Position numbers and translations under genes: made by a program. The notes under the pieces are model-generated. The model did not search any database. It was given only the letters and a program-made list of their open reading frames with translations, and was not told the origin of the DNA. A DNA stretch of 64,000 nt, taken from NCBI GenBank assembly GCA_902514945.1, contig CABXSO010000001.1, forward strand, positions 21,175-85,174. Direction: 5' to 3'. This DNA is from an uncultured Pelagibacteraceae bacterium. GTDB taxonomy: Bacteria; Pseudomonadota; Alphaproteobacteria; Pelagibacterales; Pelagibacteraceae. This document shows positions 23,059-31,364 of the stretch, piece after piece. Positions within the stretch are counted from its first letter, which is position 1, and the number at the start of each line of letters is the position of its first letter.

Positions 23059-24004
23059 ACTTCGCTTTTTGAATTACTGATTGGTTTGCATCAGGATATT
23101 GTTTTTCAACACCACCAATCATTTTACAACCTTGATCTTTTTCACCAATTTGTATCATTGATACGCCTAATTTTAATAAATTAATAGGTGCTTTTTCACC
23201 TTTAGGATATTTTTGATATCCCTCTAGATAAGCTGAAGCTGCATCTGTATAAAGTTGTCTAATTCTGAAAGTTTCAGCATACCAATATTGTGCATTACCA
23301 GCTAATTTGTGTTCAGGATTTGTAATAACAAATTCTCTAAATGCTCTTTCAGCAGTGGCATAATCTCCAACTTTCAAAAAACTTGTAGCGAATTCATATT
23401 GTTTTGATGCAGACACCTTTGGCAAAATCTTTTCTTCTGCTTGGAATGTCTCAGTAACGATAGACGCAGTTGTTTCAACTGATTGAATTTTTTGTGATGT
23501 TTCATTTTGAGAATTATCTTTATAAGAAATTGAGCCCAAGTCTTGTGGTAGAGATGAACCGGGTAATATTTCTGAATTATCATTTGCTTTACTTTTTGTA
23601 ACTTTGTTAATTAGTTCACCAGTTGATAAGTTAGTTTCTAAATTTTGAAATCTAAGTTGGTTGTCAGCCTGTACCTTGGATAACCTACTCGATAATTTAT
23701 CCAATTTAAAATTAATTTCCTCGAACTTATTAGTAAGTTCTTGAAATTGATTTTCAATTTCAGAAAGTTTTAACAAATGTCTAGTTAGAACATCTTCTGA
23801 GTTTCCAATTTCAGATGAGCTTAAATTTGTACTATTAAGTTCATTTGAATTCGAATAGACTGCTTTTTCTAGTGTCTTTAGATCTTTTTTAATCACCTCT
23901 ATAGTATCATAGATATTATGATTATCAGCTAATGAGGAAAAACAGATAAAAATGTTAATTACCGAAAATGTTATTAATCTAAAATTTAACTTTAAATAAA
24001 TCAT
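23018..24004 (-). CDS. cpoB: Cell division coordinator CpoB (Tol-Pal system protein YbgF)
   Basis: This 328-residue secreted protein begins with a signal peptide (LITFSVINIFICFSSLADN, cleavage near residue 26). A coiled-coil segment spans about residues 70-125 (LSEIENQFQELTNKFEEI...). A polar linker follows, then C-terminal TPR repeats (YEFATSFLKVGDYATAERAFREFV...AGNAQYWYAETF...KAPINLLKLGVSMIQIGE). CpoB links Tol-Pal energy state to septal peptidoglycan synthesis. It follows pal, separated by a strong hairpin (24033-24072), so it may be transcribed less than the tol genes. Its end overlaps the tilS start. Confidence 0.93.
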   Translation of the reverse strand: MIYLKLNFRLITFSVINIFICFSSLADNHNIYDTIEVIKKDLKTLEKAVYSNSNELNSTNLSSSEIGNSEDVLTRHLLKLSEIENQFQELTNKFEEINFKLDKLSSRLSKVQADNQLRFQNLETNLSTGELINKVTKSKANDNSEILPGSSLPQDLGSISYKDNSQNETSQKIQSVETTASIVTETFQAEEKILPKVSASKQYEFATSFLKVGDYATAERAFREFVITNPEHKLAGNAQYWYAETFRIRQLYTDAASAYLEGYQKYPKGEKAPINLLKLGVSMIQIGEKDQGCKMIGGVEKQYPDANQSVIQKAKYESQKFECKKQNS

Positions 24005-24032
24005 TTATGAAGGTTATGTTGAAAATAGTGGC

Positions 24033-24072
24033 AAAAAAAAGACCTCTTAAATAACCAATATTTAAGAGGTCT
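24033..24072 (-). terminator. Intrinsic terminator between pal and cpoB
   Basis: A perfect 14-bp stem (24040-24053 with 24059-24072) closes a 5-base ACCAA loop. On the minus strand it is followed by a run of eight T (complement of A 24033-24040). It lies just after the pal stop at 24090 and before the cpoB start at 24004. This is a textbook rho-independent terminator for the tolQRAB-pal transcript. Confidence 0.9.
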
Positions 24073-24089
24073 AAAATCTTTATTTAATT

Positions 24090-24569
24090 TTAATTAGCTT
24101 TAACTGATACAGATCTTCTGTTCTTTGACCAGGCTAATGGATTTGATCCAGAATCTACAGGTCTTTCCTTCCCATAACTTAAAACAGAAATTCTACCTGA
24201 TGAGATCCCATAGGTCATTAAATAGTCTTTTGCGGCATTAGCTCTTCTTTCGCCTAAAGCCAAGTTGTATTCTCTTGTTCCTCTCTCATCTGCATGACCT
24301 TCTAACACAATTGTAATATTAGAATTCTTTCTTAACCATGATGCTTGTTTTCTTAATGTTTCTCTAGATGCAGTTGTTAAAACAGATTCATTTGTCGCAA
24401 AAAATACTCTGTCTGGAACTCCTGATGCAAGGTATTCAACAGTGTCTGTGCCTGTATAAACATCACCCTGCATTTGTCCTGTACTCACTTTTTGAGTTGC
24501 GCAAGCACTCAAAGCTAAACATGCAACTAATGCAAGAAACGTATTTTTTAAAATTTTGTTAAATTTCAT
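24090..24569 (-). CDS. pal: Peptidoglycan-associated lipoprotein Pal
   Basis: This outer-membrane lipoprotein binds peptidoglycan and, with TolB, constricts the outer membrane at division. I place the start at ATG 24569, giving 159 residues. An AAGGAG ribosome-binding site lies just upstream, and the signal peptide then reads correctly, with the lipobox LSAC and lipidated Cys23. An in-frame ATG at 24611 would prepend 14 residues that spoil the signal. The OmpA-like domain holds ATNESVLT, VLEGHADERGTREYNLALGERRA and the C-terminal YGKERPVDSGSN. It is the last gene before the terminator. Confidence 0.96.
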   Translation of the reverse strand: MKFNKILKNTFLALVACLALSACATQKVSTGQMQGDVYTGTDTVEYLASGVPDRVFFATNESVLTTASRETLRKQASWLRKNSNITIVLEGHADERGTREYNLALGERRANAAKDYLMTYGISSGRISVLSYGKERPVDSGSNPLAWSKNRRSVSVKAN

Positions 24570-24655
24570 TATTGCTCCTTCGCTCAATATTTCAAAAGTA
24601 TACTTTTTCACAACTAATTAGATGTTTCAAGTCTAAAAATCAAGCTAATTAGTTA

Positions 24656-25996
24656 TTAATTGCTTAATAAAGATGACCATGATGGGTCTGATCCATCAGT
24701 CGGTGTAGGCACTTGTCTCTCATTATAGCCTGTTAAATCTATAGACCACAATTTAGCAGAGAAACCCTCACCCTTTACGTCAGTTTTAGTCTCTCTGTAA
24801 AAAATAAGAACTCTACCGTTAGGAGACCATGATGGAGCTTCTTGATAATAATTTTCTGTTAACAACCTTTCTCCGCTTCCATCCGTTCTCATGACACCAA
24901 TGTAGAACTTACCTTTGTGAAGTTTTGTGAATGCTATTAGGTCTCCTCTAGGAGACCATACTGGGGTTCCATAAATTCCTTTACCAAAAGATATTCTTTT
25001 AACATTGCTACCATTACTTCTCATTACGTAAATTTGCTGATAACCACTTCTATCCGAATTAAATGCGATAAATTTTCCGTCAGGAGAATAGGATGGTGAT
25101 GTATCGATAGAAGGATGATTTGTAATTTTTTCGACAATTCTATTTTCTAAATCCATAGTATAAATTTCAGAGTTACCATCTTTTGCGAAACTCATAATAA
25201 TCTTCTTTCCATCAGGAGAAAAACGTGGAGCAAAAGTCATCCCAGGAAAATCTCCAACAACCTCTTGAGTTCCAGTCTCAATATCCAATAGATAAACTCT
25301 TGGTAAATTTCTAAAGTAAGAAAGATATGTTACTAGTTGACTAGTAGGATTAAATCTGGGGGTTAAAACTAATTCATTTCCAAGTGTCAAAAATTTATTA
25401 TTTGCTCCATCTTGATCCATAATAGCTAATTTTTTTACTCTTTGAGTTTTTGGACCTTCTTCTGCAACATAAATGATTCTAGTATCAAAATAACCCTTTT
25501 CACCTGTCAATCTCTCGTAAACTTTATCTGTTATTATATGGCCAACACGTCTCCAATTATTTGGTACGGTTGTAAATGCTAATGCCATCATCTCTTTGCC
25601 AGCAAGAACATCCCACAATCTAAATTCTACTCTTAATTTTTCATCCACATAGCTTACTTTTCCAGTAATCAGAGCTTGAGCTTTAATTAAGTTCCAATCT
25701 TCAAATCTAGGTTTCAAATTTGCAATATCTGGAGCCTGCAAAAATGCATCTTTATTTAACGGATTAAATAATCCTGAAATTCTCAAATTATTTTCAACGA
25801 TTAAAGATATTTCTAAACCTATATCTTTTTTTTTTAGGATATTTTCAAAATTTTTTCTTGAATCTTCATCAATAGATAAAGGAGAAACTGCAACAGGTAA
25901 TGGATCAAGATTCCCTCTAGTAATATCAACTTCTATCAACCCAAATGACTTAACTGGGATTAAAATCATAATCAAAGTAATTAAAAAATTTTTCAT
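24656..25996 (-). CDS. tolB: Tol-Pal system periplasmic beta-propeller protein TolB
   Basis: This 446-residue periplasmic protein starts with a signal peptide ([16 protein letters not shown]). An N-terminal TolB domain ([17 protein letters not shown]...) precedes a six-bladed propeller built from repeats such as [36 protein letters not shown] and [15 protein letters not shown]. TolB shuttles between Pal and the inner-membrane TolA complex. It lies between tolA and pal as expected. Length normal. Confidence 0.97.
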   Translation of the reverse strand: MKNFLITLIMILIPVKSFGLIEVDITRGNLDPLPVAVSPLSIDEDSRKNFENILKKKDIGLEISLIVENNLRISGLFNPLNKDAFLQAPDIANLKPRFEDWNLIKAQALITGKVSYVDEKLRVEFRLWDVLAGKEMMALAFTTVPNNWRRVGHIITDKVYERLTGEKGYFDTRIIYVAEEGPKTQRVKKLAIMDQDGANNKFLTLGNELVLTPRFNPTSQLVTYLSYFRNLPRVYLLDIETGTQEVVGDFPGMTFAPRFSPDGKKIIMSFAKDGNSEIYTMDLENRIVEKITNHPSIDTSPSYSPDGKFIAFNSDRSGYQQIYVMRSNGSNVKRISFGKGIYGTPVWSPRGDLIAFTKLHKGKFYIGVMRTDGSGERLLTENYYQEAPSWSPNGRVLIFYRETKTDVKGEGFSAKLWSIDLTGYNERQVPTPTDGSDPSWSSLLSN

Positions 25997-26011
25997 TTTA
26001 TAAATATTATA

Positions 26012-26821
26012 TTAACCCTCTAACATTTCTCTTGCATCAAAATTTAATTGAAGTTGCTTCCACCTCTCGTACCCAGTACTAGGAACTCTTAAAGGCTGAC
26101 ACAATTTAATAGCTCTTAAGGCACTTTCTGCTAATACTTTGTAAAAACCTTGCCCTGGTTTATTCATCCTTGCGTGATCCAAAATTTCTGACTTAATTAC
26201 AGATCCATCAGGTTTAAGTTCTAGTTTTATTCTCACAAGTAAATTTTCATTATAAGGTAATCCAAGTGGAATACTCCAACAACCAAAAATTTGAGCCTTT
26301 AATGCGTCCTCCTCACTTAAGGATAAGCCCGTGTTATCAAAATTTTTATTTTGATCTTGGCTTAAATCTGGATTTTTTATTAAAGTCTCTGATTTACTCT
26401 CTTTAGACTTGTCAATCAAAGCTGCAATATTATTAGGATCAAATAACTCATCTTTTTCAAATTCTGATACTTGCTTTACTTCATTGTCAATTTTTTCAGG
26501 GTTTTGTTTGTCTTCTTTTATTTTTTCGACTTTCTTTATTTTGTCATCTGGCATTGGGACTGCATCAGGCTTTATTTTCTTAACTTTTTTAGGAGGAGCT
26601 TGTTCTGATACTAGTTTCTTCTCTTTTTCTTTTACTTTTTCAATTATTTTTTTTGCTTTGGGTGCAAATGGAATATTTGTTTTTTCAGTTATTTGAATTA
26701 ATTCTACTGAAACAATAGGAGGAAGGTCAATTGGTTTTTTTACTAAAAAAGGTAGGCTCATTGCCGTTAAAAAAATTACAAATAAATGTAAAGTAGAGGA
26801 AATTACAATACTTCTATTCAC
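26012..26821 (-). CDS. tolA: TolA-like energy-transducing protein
   Basis: This 269-residue protein has one N-terminal membrane anchor (IVISSTLHLFVIFLTAMSLPFLV). A lysine/glutamate-rich helical stretch of about 110 residues follows (FAPKAKKIIEKVKEKEKKL...), then a TonB/TolA-like C-terminal domain (IFGCWSIPLGLPYNENLLVRIKLELKPDGSV...RAIKLCQPLRVP). It spans the periplasm to couple TolQR proton flow to TolB-Pal. It is shorter than the E. coli protein (421), with a reduced linker. Identity rests on layout plus its place between tolR and tolB. Confidence 0.92.
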   Translation of the reverse strand: MNRSIVISSTLHLFVIFLTAMSLPFLVKKPIDLPPIVSVELIQITEKTNIPFAPKAKKIIEKVKEKEKKLVSEQAPPKKVKKIKPDAVPMPDDKIKKVEKIKEDKQNPEKIDNEVKQVSEFEKDELFDPNNIAALIDKSKESKSETLIKNPDLSQDQNKNFDNTGLSLSEEDALKAQIFGCWSIPLGLPYNENLLVRIKLELKPDGSVIKSEILDHARMNKPGQGFYKVLAESALRAIKLCQPLRVPSTGYERWKQLQLNFDAREMLEG

Positions 26822-26828
26822 AAAAAAA

Positions 26829-27245
26829 TTACCTCTCTTTGTATGGTTCGGAAATTAAAGCTACTTTTGTAAATCCTGAACCTGAAAGCAACCCCATTAT
26901 TTCAAGAACTCTGCCATAATTAATTGTTTTATCTCCTCTCACATAAATTCTTGTATCTGTACGATTTTTTGAGACTGCTAAAACTTTTGCAATGATTTTT
27001 TCATATTCAACTTTTGACTCTTGTATAAAAATTTCTCCTTTTGAATTTATGGTCAACGTTAAAGGCTCTTGTTCCTCAGGAAGAGAGTCTGCAGAACTCT
27101 CTGGTAAATCAACTTGAACTCCCACAGTCAATAAAGGTGCTGTTACCATAAAGATAATTAATAGGACCAACATAACATCTACAAATGGTGTTACATTTAT
27201 TTCACTCATTGGTTCCTTTGATGAACGATTGAACTTAAATGCCAT
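26829..27245 (-). CDS. tolR: Tol-Pal system protein TolR (ExbD family)
   Basis: This 138-residue inner-membrane protein has a single transmembrane helix at about residues 20-42. The proton-relay aspartate is Asp23 in NVTPFVDVMLVLLIIFMV. The periplasmic domain ends with TKVALISEPY. TolR and TolQ form the proton-driven motor. One base separates it from tolQ and seven from tolA. Length normal. Confidence 0.96.
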   Translation of the reverse strand: MAFKFNRSSKEPMSEINVTPFVDVMLVLLIIFMVTAPLLTVGVQVDLPESSADSLPEEQEPLTLTINSKGEIFIQESKVEYEKIIAKVLAVSKNRTDTRIYVRGDKTINYGRVLEIMGLLSGSGFTKVALISEPYKER

Positions 27246-27246
27246 T

Positions 27247-27921
27247 CTAGATAATCGTTAAAAATCTTTTAGAAAAGTTTTCTAATTTTTGCGAATATTT
27301 TAAAGAATCGTTATTAAATTTATTGTAAGCGATTACAGCAGGGATTGCTGCTAACAAACCTAGAGCAGTAGCAAAAAGAGCTTCTGCTATCCCAGGTGCT
27401 ACAATCGCTAAGCTAGTATTTCTTGAAATAGCTATAGATTGAAAAGAATTCATAATCCCCCAAACAGTTCCAAATAATCCTATAAATGGTGCTGTTGATC
27501 CTACTGTAGCCAAAAAAGTAAATCCCTTAGTAATCTTAGACATTTGTTTTTCTATACCTGTTTCTAACATCGATGTCATTCTAGTATTTAAATCTGTTTT
27601 AGATCTTCTTTTAAGAAGATTTTGCATAGCGTCTTTAAAAATTAGAGCCATTGGATCACTAATATTTCCTGGAAGATTATTATAAAACGACTCGGCTGAT
27701 TTCGAATTCCAAAACTTGGTTTCAAATTCCTCTGTACTTTCATTTATTTTTTTAAATAATTTAAATTTTTCAATTATTACTGCCCAAGAATAGACTGAGC
27801 ATGCTATAAGAATAATTATAACTGATTTTACAATTATATCTGCTCTTATAAACAAATTCATAAGTGAAAAATCAGCATTTGAAGCAAGTCCGACTGCTTG
27901 TGAAGAAATATCAGCTTCCAT
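27247..27921 (-). CDS. tolQ: Tol-Pal system protein TolQ (ExbB family)
   Basis: This 224-residue inner-membrane protein has three hydrophobic segments: about residues 31-50 (IVKSVIIILIACSVYSWAVI), 135-160 (GFTFLATVGSTAPFIGLFGTVWGIM) and 172-198 (LAIVAPGIAEALFATALGLLAAIPAVI). The conserved Thr/Pro pattern STAPFIGLFGTVWGI is the MotA/TolQ/ExbB signature. It is the first tol gene. The usual thioesterase gene ybgC is absent upstream; ruvC is there instead. Confidence 0.97.
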   Translation of the reverse strand: MEADISSQAVGLASNADFSLMNLFIRADIIVKSVIIILIACSVYSWAVIIEKFKLFKKINESTEEFETKFWNSKSAESFYNNLPGNISDPMALIFKDAMQNLLKRRSKTDLNTRMTSMLETGIEKQMSKITKGFTFLATVGSTAPFIGLFGTVWGIMNSFQSIAISRNTSLAIVAPGIAEALFATALGLLAAIPAVIAYNKFNNDSLKYSQKLENFSKRFLTII

Positions 27922-27973
27922 AAGATCTTCTCACACTTAAATGTGTCATGAATTTGACTTTAAAAATCTAAGA

Positions 27974-28465
27974 TTAATCCTCTTTTTGGTGAGTTTCATA
28001 GTAAAAACTCGCAATTAAAATAGCATCTGCTTTATTTGAATCTTTTTTTTTTGAGAGATGTTTTGAAAAATAAGGAAATATTTCAATAGCTCTTGTCCTA
28101 CTTGCATCCTTTTGAGAATTAATTAAATTAAAATATTTTTTCCATTTAGCTGGTCTAACAAAAAACACTGGTAATTGCATTGCGGAACATATTCCTTTCA
28201 AAATCCCAAAAGATTGACCAAAATTAAACATACTGGTAACACCTTGCCCTGGCATTGCAGAAACTTGTTCTATCACAACTCTAATTTCATTGTCTTTTCT
28301 ATTAATTCTCTTAAAAAATTCGTTATAAATTTGAGCACCATTAACCTGTTTTTTATTTTTTTTCCCCTCGGTCATGATTGGCATTTCGATTACTTCAATA
28401 ATTTTTCCATTTTCAAAAAAACAAATTGAGCCTGAAATACCTGGATCAATACCAATTATAAGCAT
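27974..28465 (-). CDS. ruvC: RuvC-type Holliday junction resolvase, divergent subgroup
   Basis: This 163-residue RNase H-fold nuclease has acidic residues Asp7 (IGIDPG), Glu66 (VVIEQV) and Asp142/Asp147 (KKDSNKADAILIA), matching the RuvC active site. The middle (VSAMPGQGVTSMFNFGQSFGILKGI) and KWKKYF...KDASRTRAIEIFP resemble the RuvC-like group common in phages and some bacteria. They are unlike the LKLGQARG core of E. coli RuvC. It lies between yebC and tolQ, close to the classic yebC-ruvC neighbourhood, but ruvA and ruvB are not here. It is probably the cell's resolvase. Confidence 0.85.
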   Translation of the reverse strand: MLIIGIDPGISGSICFFENGKIIEVIEMPIMTEGKKNKKQVNGAQIYNEFFKRINRKDNEIRVVIEQVSAMPGQGVTSMFNFGQSFGILKGICSAMQLPVFFVRPAKWKKYFNLINSQKDASRTRAIEIFPYFSKHLSKKKDSNKADAILIASFYYETHQKED

Positions 28466-28474
28466 ATTTTGTAT

Positions 28475-29197
28475 TTAATTTAAAAATTTAACATTTGTAT
28501 AGATATTTTGTACATCATCATCTTCTTCTAATGTCTCAAAAAAATTAATCAATTCTTCTTTTTTCTCGTTTGAAATTTCAACAGCATTTAAAGGCACCCA
28601 TTCTATTCCTGTCGAAATAAAATTACTTATTTTTTTTTCTAACTCTTTTTTAACAGTATAGATATCATTTATTGAACATTGTATCTCATGAAATTGTTTA
28701 TACGATTTGCACTCATTTGCGCCGGCATCAATAGCAAGTTCTAATATATCTTCATCTGAAATTTCATTTTTGTCGATTTTAACTACTCCTAATTGATTAA
28801 AATTATGAGATGCTGAGCCTTGAGTTCCAAGGCTTCCCCCTGATTTTTGAAAAATTGTTCTTATATTTGAAGCAGTTCTATTCTTGTTATCAGTTAAAGT
28901 TTCAACTATCACAGCTACTTTTTCAGGTCCAAAGCCTTCATATCTCAAGTTTTCAAAATTCGACTGATTACTCATTGAGGACTTATCGATAGCTCTAGCT
29001 ATATTATCTTTAGGCATATTTGCTGACCTTGCTGCTTGGATAGCAGAACGTAGTCTTGGGTTCATAGCTGGGTCTTTATCTCCAAGCTTTGCAGCAACAG
29101 TAATTTCTTTGGATAGTTTTGAAAATATTTTTGATCTTTCTTTGTCAGCTTTACCTTTTTTATGTTTTATACCTGCCCAATGAGAATGTCCTGCCAT
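28475..29197 (-). CDS. yebC: YebC/PmpR family protein
   Basis: This 240-residue protein has the family N-terminus MAGHSHWAGIKHKKGKADKERSKIF. Further marks are ARSANMPKDNIARAIDKS, RYEGFGPEKVAVIVETLTDNKNRTASNIRTIFQKSGGSLG, and the C-terminal VPLNAVEISN region. Members have been described as transcription regulators and, more recently, as ribosome-associated factors helping translation of proline-rich stretches. Placement directly upstream of ruvC is widely conserved. Confidence 0.96.
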   Translation of the reverse strand: MAGHSHWAGIKHKKGKADKERSKIFSKLSKEITVAAKLGDKDPAMNPRLRSAIQAARSANMPKDNIARAIDKSSMSNQSNFENLRYEGFGPEKVAVIVETLTDNKNRTASNIRTIFQKSGGSLGTQGSASHNFNQLGVVKIDKNEISDEDILELAIDAGANECKSYKQFHEIQCSINDIYTVKKELEKKISNFISTGIEWVPLNAVEISNEKKEELINFFETLEEDDDVQNIYTNVKFLN

Positions 29198-29202
29198 AAA
29201 AA

Positions 29203-30006
29203 TTAAGTATTTTTTAAAAGACCTCCAAATATATAACTTTCTATACTATCTGCTAAGCCAGTTTCTAAATTACAATTTACTATAACTCCACTCAAAGAAG
29301 CTTCTCCAACAGCTGGAAAATGTTTAATTGAATTTTTTTTCATAAATCTACTTAAAGAATTATCTTTATCCATGCCTATAACTGAATCATAATCTCCACA
29401 CATGCCTGCGTCTGTTTGGTAAGCAGTACCATTTTTTAAAACTCTTGCGTCATTAGTGGGTATATGTGTGTGAGTTCCAATAACAAGCGTTGCTTTTCCA
29501 TCAAAATAATGACCAATAGCATTTTTTTCACTTGTTATTTCTCCATGAAAGTCAACAATTAAAAAATCATAATCCTTTTTCAAATCATATTTTTCTAAAA
29601 ATTCTTTTGATATTTTAAAAACATCATCACACTTCTTCATAAAAACATTTCCCATTAAATTTAAAACACCCACCCTGTAATTATTTTTTGTTTCATAAAC
29701 CTCAAATCCTCTACCTGGAGCAGGTTCAAATAAATTTTTTGGCCTTAGTAATCTGCTCTCCTTATCAATAAAATTCATAATGTCTTTTTGATCCCATATA
29801 TGATTTCCAGTTGTAATAACATTAACGCCATTTTCAAAAAAATCTGTACAGATTTCTTTAGTCAAACCAACGCCAGTGTCATCAGCATTCTCACCATTAA
29901 TAATTACAAAATCGATATTATTTTTTTTAATCTGGCCTAATAAATCATTAGTTATTTTTCTACAACCAGATAATCCAACAACATCACCTAAAAATAAAAT
30001 TTTCAT
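29203..30006 (-). CDS. YmdB-type metallophosphoesterase (TIGR00282-like)
   Basis: This 267-residue calcineurin-like phosphoesterase has metal ligands in FLGDVVG (Asp8), INGENADDTGVGLT, TTGNHIWDQ and VDFHGEITSEK, and the double-histidine GTHTHIPTNDARVL. Asp-Gly-rich loops follow (TDAGMCGDYDSVIGM). Relatives such as B. subtilis YmdB act as cyclic-nucleotide phosphodiesterases; the substrate here is unknown. It lies between the formyl-THF cyclo-ligase and yebC genes, a block shared with other alphaproteobacteria. Confidence 0.9.
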   Translation of the reverse strand: MKILFLGDVVGLSGCRKITNDLLGQIKKNNIDFVIINGENADDTGVGLTKEICTDFFENGVNVITTGNHIWDQKDIMNFIDKESRLLRPKNLFEPAPGRGFEVYETKNNYRVGVLNLMGNVFMKKCDDVFKISKEFLEKYDLKKDYDFLIVDFHGEITSEKNAIGHYFDGKATLVIGTHTHIPTNDARVLKNGTAYQTDAGMCGDYDSVIGMDKDNSLSRFMKKNSIKHFPAVGEASLSGVIVNCNLETGLADSIESYIFGGLLKNT

Positions 30007-30013
30007 AAAAAGA

Positions 30014-30547
30014 TTATTTGTTTGTTATAATAAAATCTAATTTAATATCATAATTATTAGTTGGTATTTTTTTTACTTTCTGAAAAGAGTAAGCAAATCC
30101 AATCGTTATGACCTTTTTTCGTTTTCTTATTTTCTCAATATACCTATCGTAAAACCCTCCACCATAACCAATCCTATTGAAATTTTTATCAAAAGCTACA
30201 AGAGGCACTAACAGAATATCTGGAAATTTAACATTTTCAGAAATTGGTTCTGGTATTCCAAATTTATTTATAGCTAATGGATGATTTGTTGACCATTGAT
30301 AAAAGTTCATTTGTGATTTTTTCGTTATTTTTGGTAACGTTACAATAAATTTTTTTTTTTCAAATTTTTCCAAAATTTTGAGAATATCTATTTCATAGTT
30401 ATATGCGTAATAGCCACCAATTATTTTTCCTGAAACTTTATTTTTTTTTAAAATGTTTAAAATTAAATTAAAATTAAAAATAAATTTTTTTATCTTTTTT
30501 TGTTTTCTTATCTTTAGGATTTTTTTTCTAATTTGAGATTTATTCAC
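30014..30547 (-). CDS. fau: 5-formyltetrahydrofolate cyclo-ligase
   Basis: This 177-residue enzyme (MTHFS) converts 5-formyl-THF to 5,10-methenyl-THF with ATP. The N-terminus MNKSQIRKKILKIRKQ corresponds to the substrate-binding helix. The C-terminal signature is VPLVAFDKNFNRIGYGGGFYDRYI, containing the ATP-binding loop. It lies 9 bases downstream of zapA, the same zapA-fau pairing seen in E. coli, where a 6S RNA gene lies in between; here there is no space for it. Confidence 0.93.
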   Translation of the reverse strand: MNKSQIRKKILKIRKQKKIKKFIFNFNLILNILKKNKVSGKIIGGYYAYNYEIDILKILEKFEKKKFIVTLPKITKKSQMNFYQWSTNHPLAINKFGIPEPISENVKFPDILLVPLVAFDKNFNRIGYGGGFYDRYIEKIRKRKKVITIGFAYSFQKVKKIPTNNYDIKLDFIITNK

Positions 30548-30556
30548 AAAATTTTA

Positions 30557-31000
30557 TTAAGATATTTTATCTATATTTGCTTTTTCAACAAAATTTGAAA
30601 TCTCATTAGTAGCAGCGTCAATTAACTTTTCATAATGTTTTTGATTCTGCTCTATTTCGTCTTTTAATTCTATATGATTTTTATTTAGATTTTTAATTTC
30701 CTCCTCTTTTCTGTCTTTGTATTCATAAACTAATGATTTTAACTCTCTAAATTTATTTGAAAGTTCTTTTAATTCTGTCTTTTTCTGCTCAACTTTTTTC
30801 TTAGTTTCGTAGTATTCATCCATTACTTTTACTGCAGTAACCAGTAAAAGTTTATTTTCTCCAATATTTCCTAGGTCATTTTTTAAATCATTAAACTTTT
30901 GATTAATTTGTATTAATAAATTTTCAAGATGTTCTTCTTGTCCATCATCACACGATAACAAAAACTCTTTACCATTGAATTTTATAGTTACATTTGCCAT
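30557..31000 (-). CDS. zapA: Cell division protein ZapA-like
   Basis: This 147-residue protein begins with the ZapA fold (VTIKFNGKEFLLSCDDGQEEHLENLLIQINQKFNDLK...LLLVTAVKVMDEYYE). A long coiled coil follows (about residues 63-125). ZapA crosslinks FtsZ filaments at midcell. The tail is longer than the usual 100-110 residues. It overlaps the upstream coiled-coil gene by 13 bases and precedes the cyclo-ligase gene, the standard context. Confidence 0.9.
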   Translation of the reverse strand: MANVTIKFNGKEFLLSCDDGQEEHLENLLIQINQKFNDLKNDLGNIGENKLLLVTAVKVMDEYYETKKKVEQKKTELKELSNKFRELKSLVYEYKDRKEEEIKNLNKNHIELKDEIEQNQKHYEKLIDAATNEISNFVEKANIDKIS

Positions 31001-31311
31001 TTATCGATTTCATCCATTAACGTATTTGTTTCTTGATTTAATTCATCTATTTTTTCCGAAAATTCTAATCTTTTTTTTTCCTCAATTTTTTCTTTATTTT
31101 GTAAATCTTCTAGCTTTCTTGATAAATTATCATGCTCATCAACCAAAGTTTTATATTTTTTCTCGATTTCAGATTTTTCAATTTCTAATTGATTTTTTTG
31201 TTCTCCAATAATTTCAATATTTTTTTTTATATCTGGATTTTCTAGGTTTAAATTTTTTAGTTTAGTCAAAGCCAAATTAAGCTTTTTTTCTTTTTCAAGA
31301 ATAGAATTCAT
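30988..31311 (-). CDS. Small coiled-coil protein upstream of zapA (DUF4164-like)
   Basis: This 107-residue protein is almost entirely predicted coiled coil (NSILEKEKKLNLALTKLKNLN...IEKKYKTLVDEHDNLSRKLEDLQNKEKIEEKKR...LNQETNTLMDEIDKW). It has no signal peptide or catalytic motif. Alphaproteobacteria often carry a DUF4164-type coiled-coil gene directly before zapA, and a role in Z-ring organisation is plausible by association. Low complexity makes homology hard to judge. It is the first gene of the long minus-strand series, divergent from tkt across 53 bases. Confidence 0.7.
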   Translation of the reverse strand: MNSILEKEKKLNLALTKLKNLNLENPDIKKNIEIIGEQKNQLEIEKSEIEKKYKTLVDEHDNLSRKLEDLQNKEKIEEKKRLEFSEKIDELNQETNTLMDEIDKWQM

Positions 31312-31364
31312 ATATATATGTTTATATTATTAAATAGAATCTTCTAAGTCTAGACAGGATAATT

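Noticed and set aside
24570-24611. Upstream ATG for pal adding 14 residues
   Set aside because: The added residues spoil the lipoprotein signal peptide, and the AAGGAG site is correctly spaced for the inner ATG at 24569.
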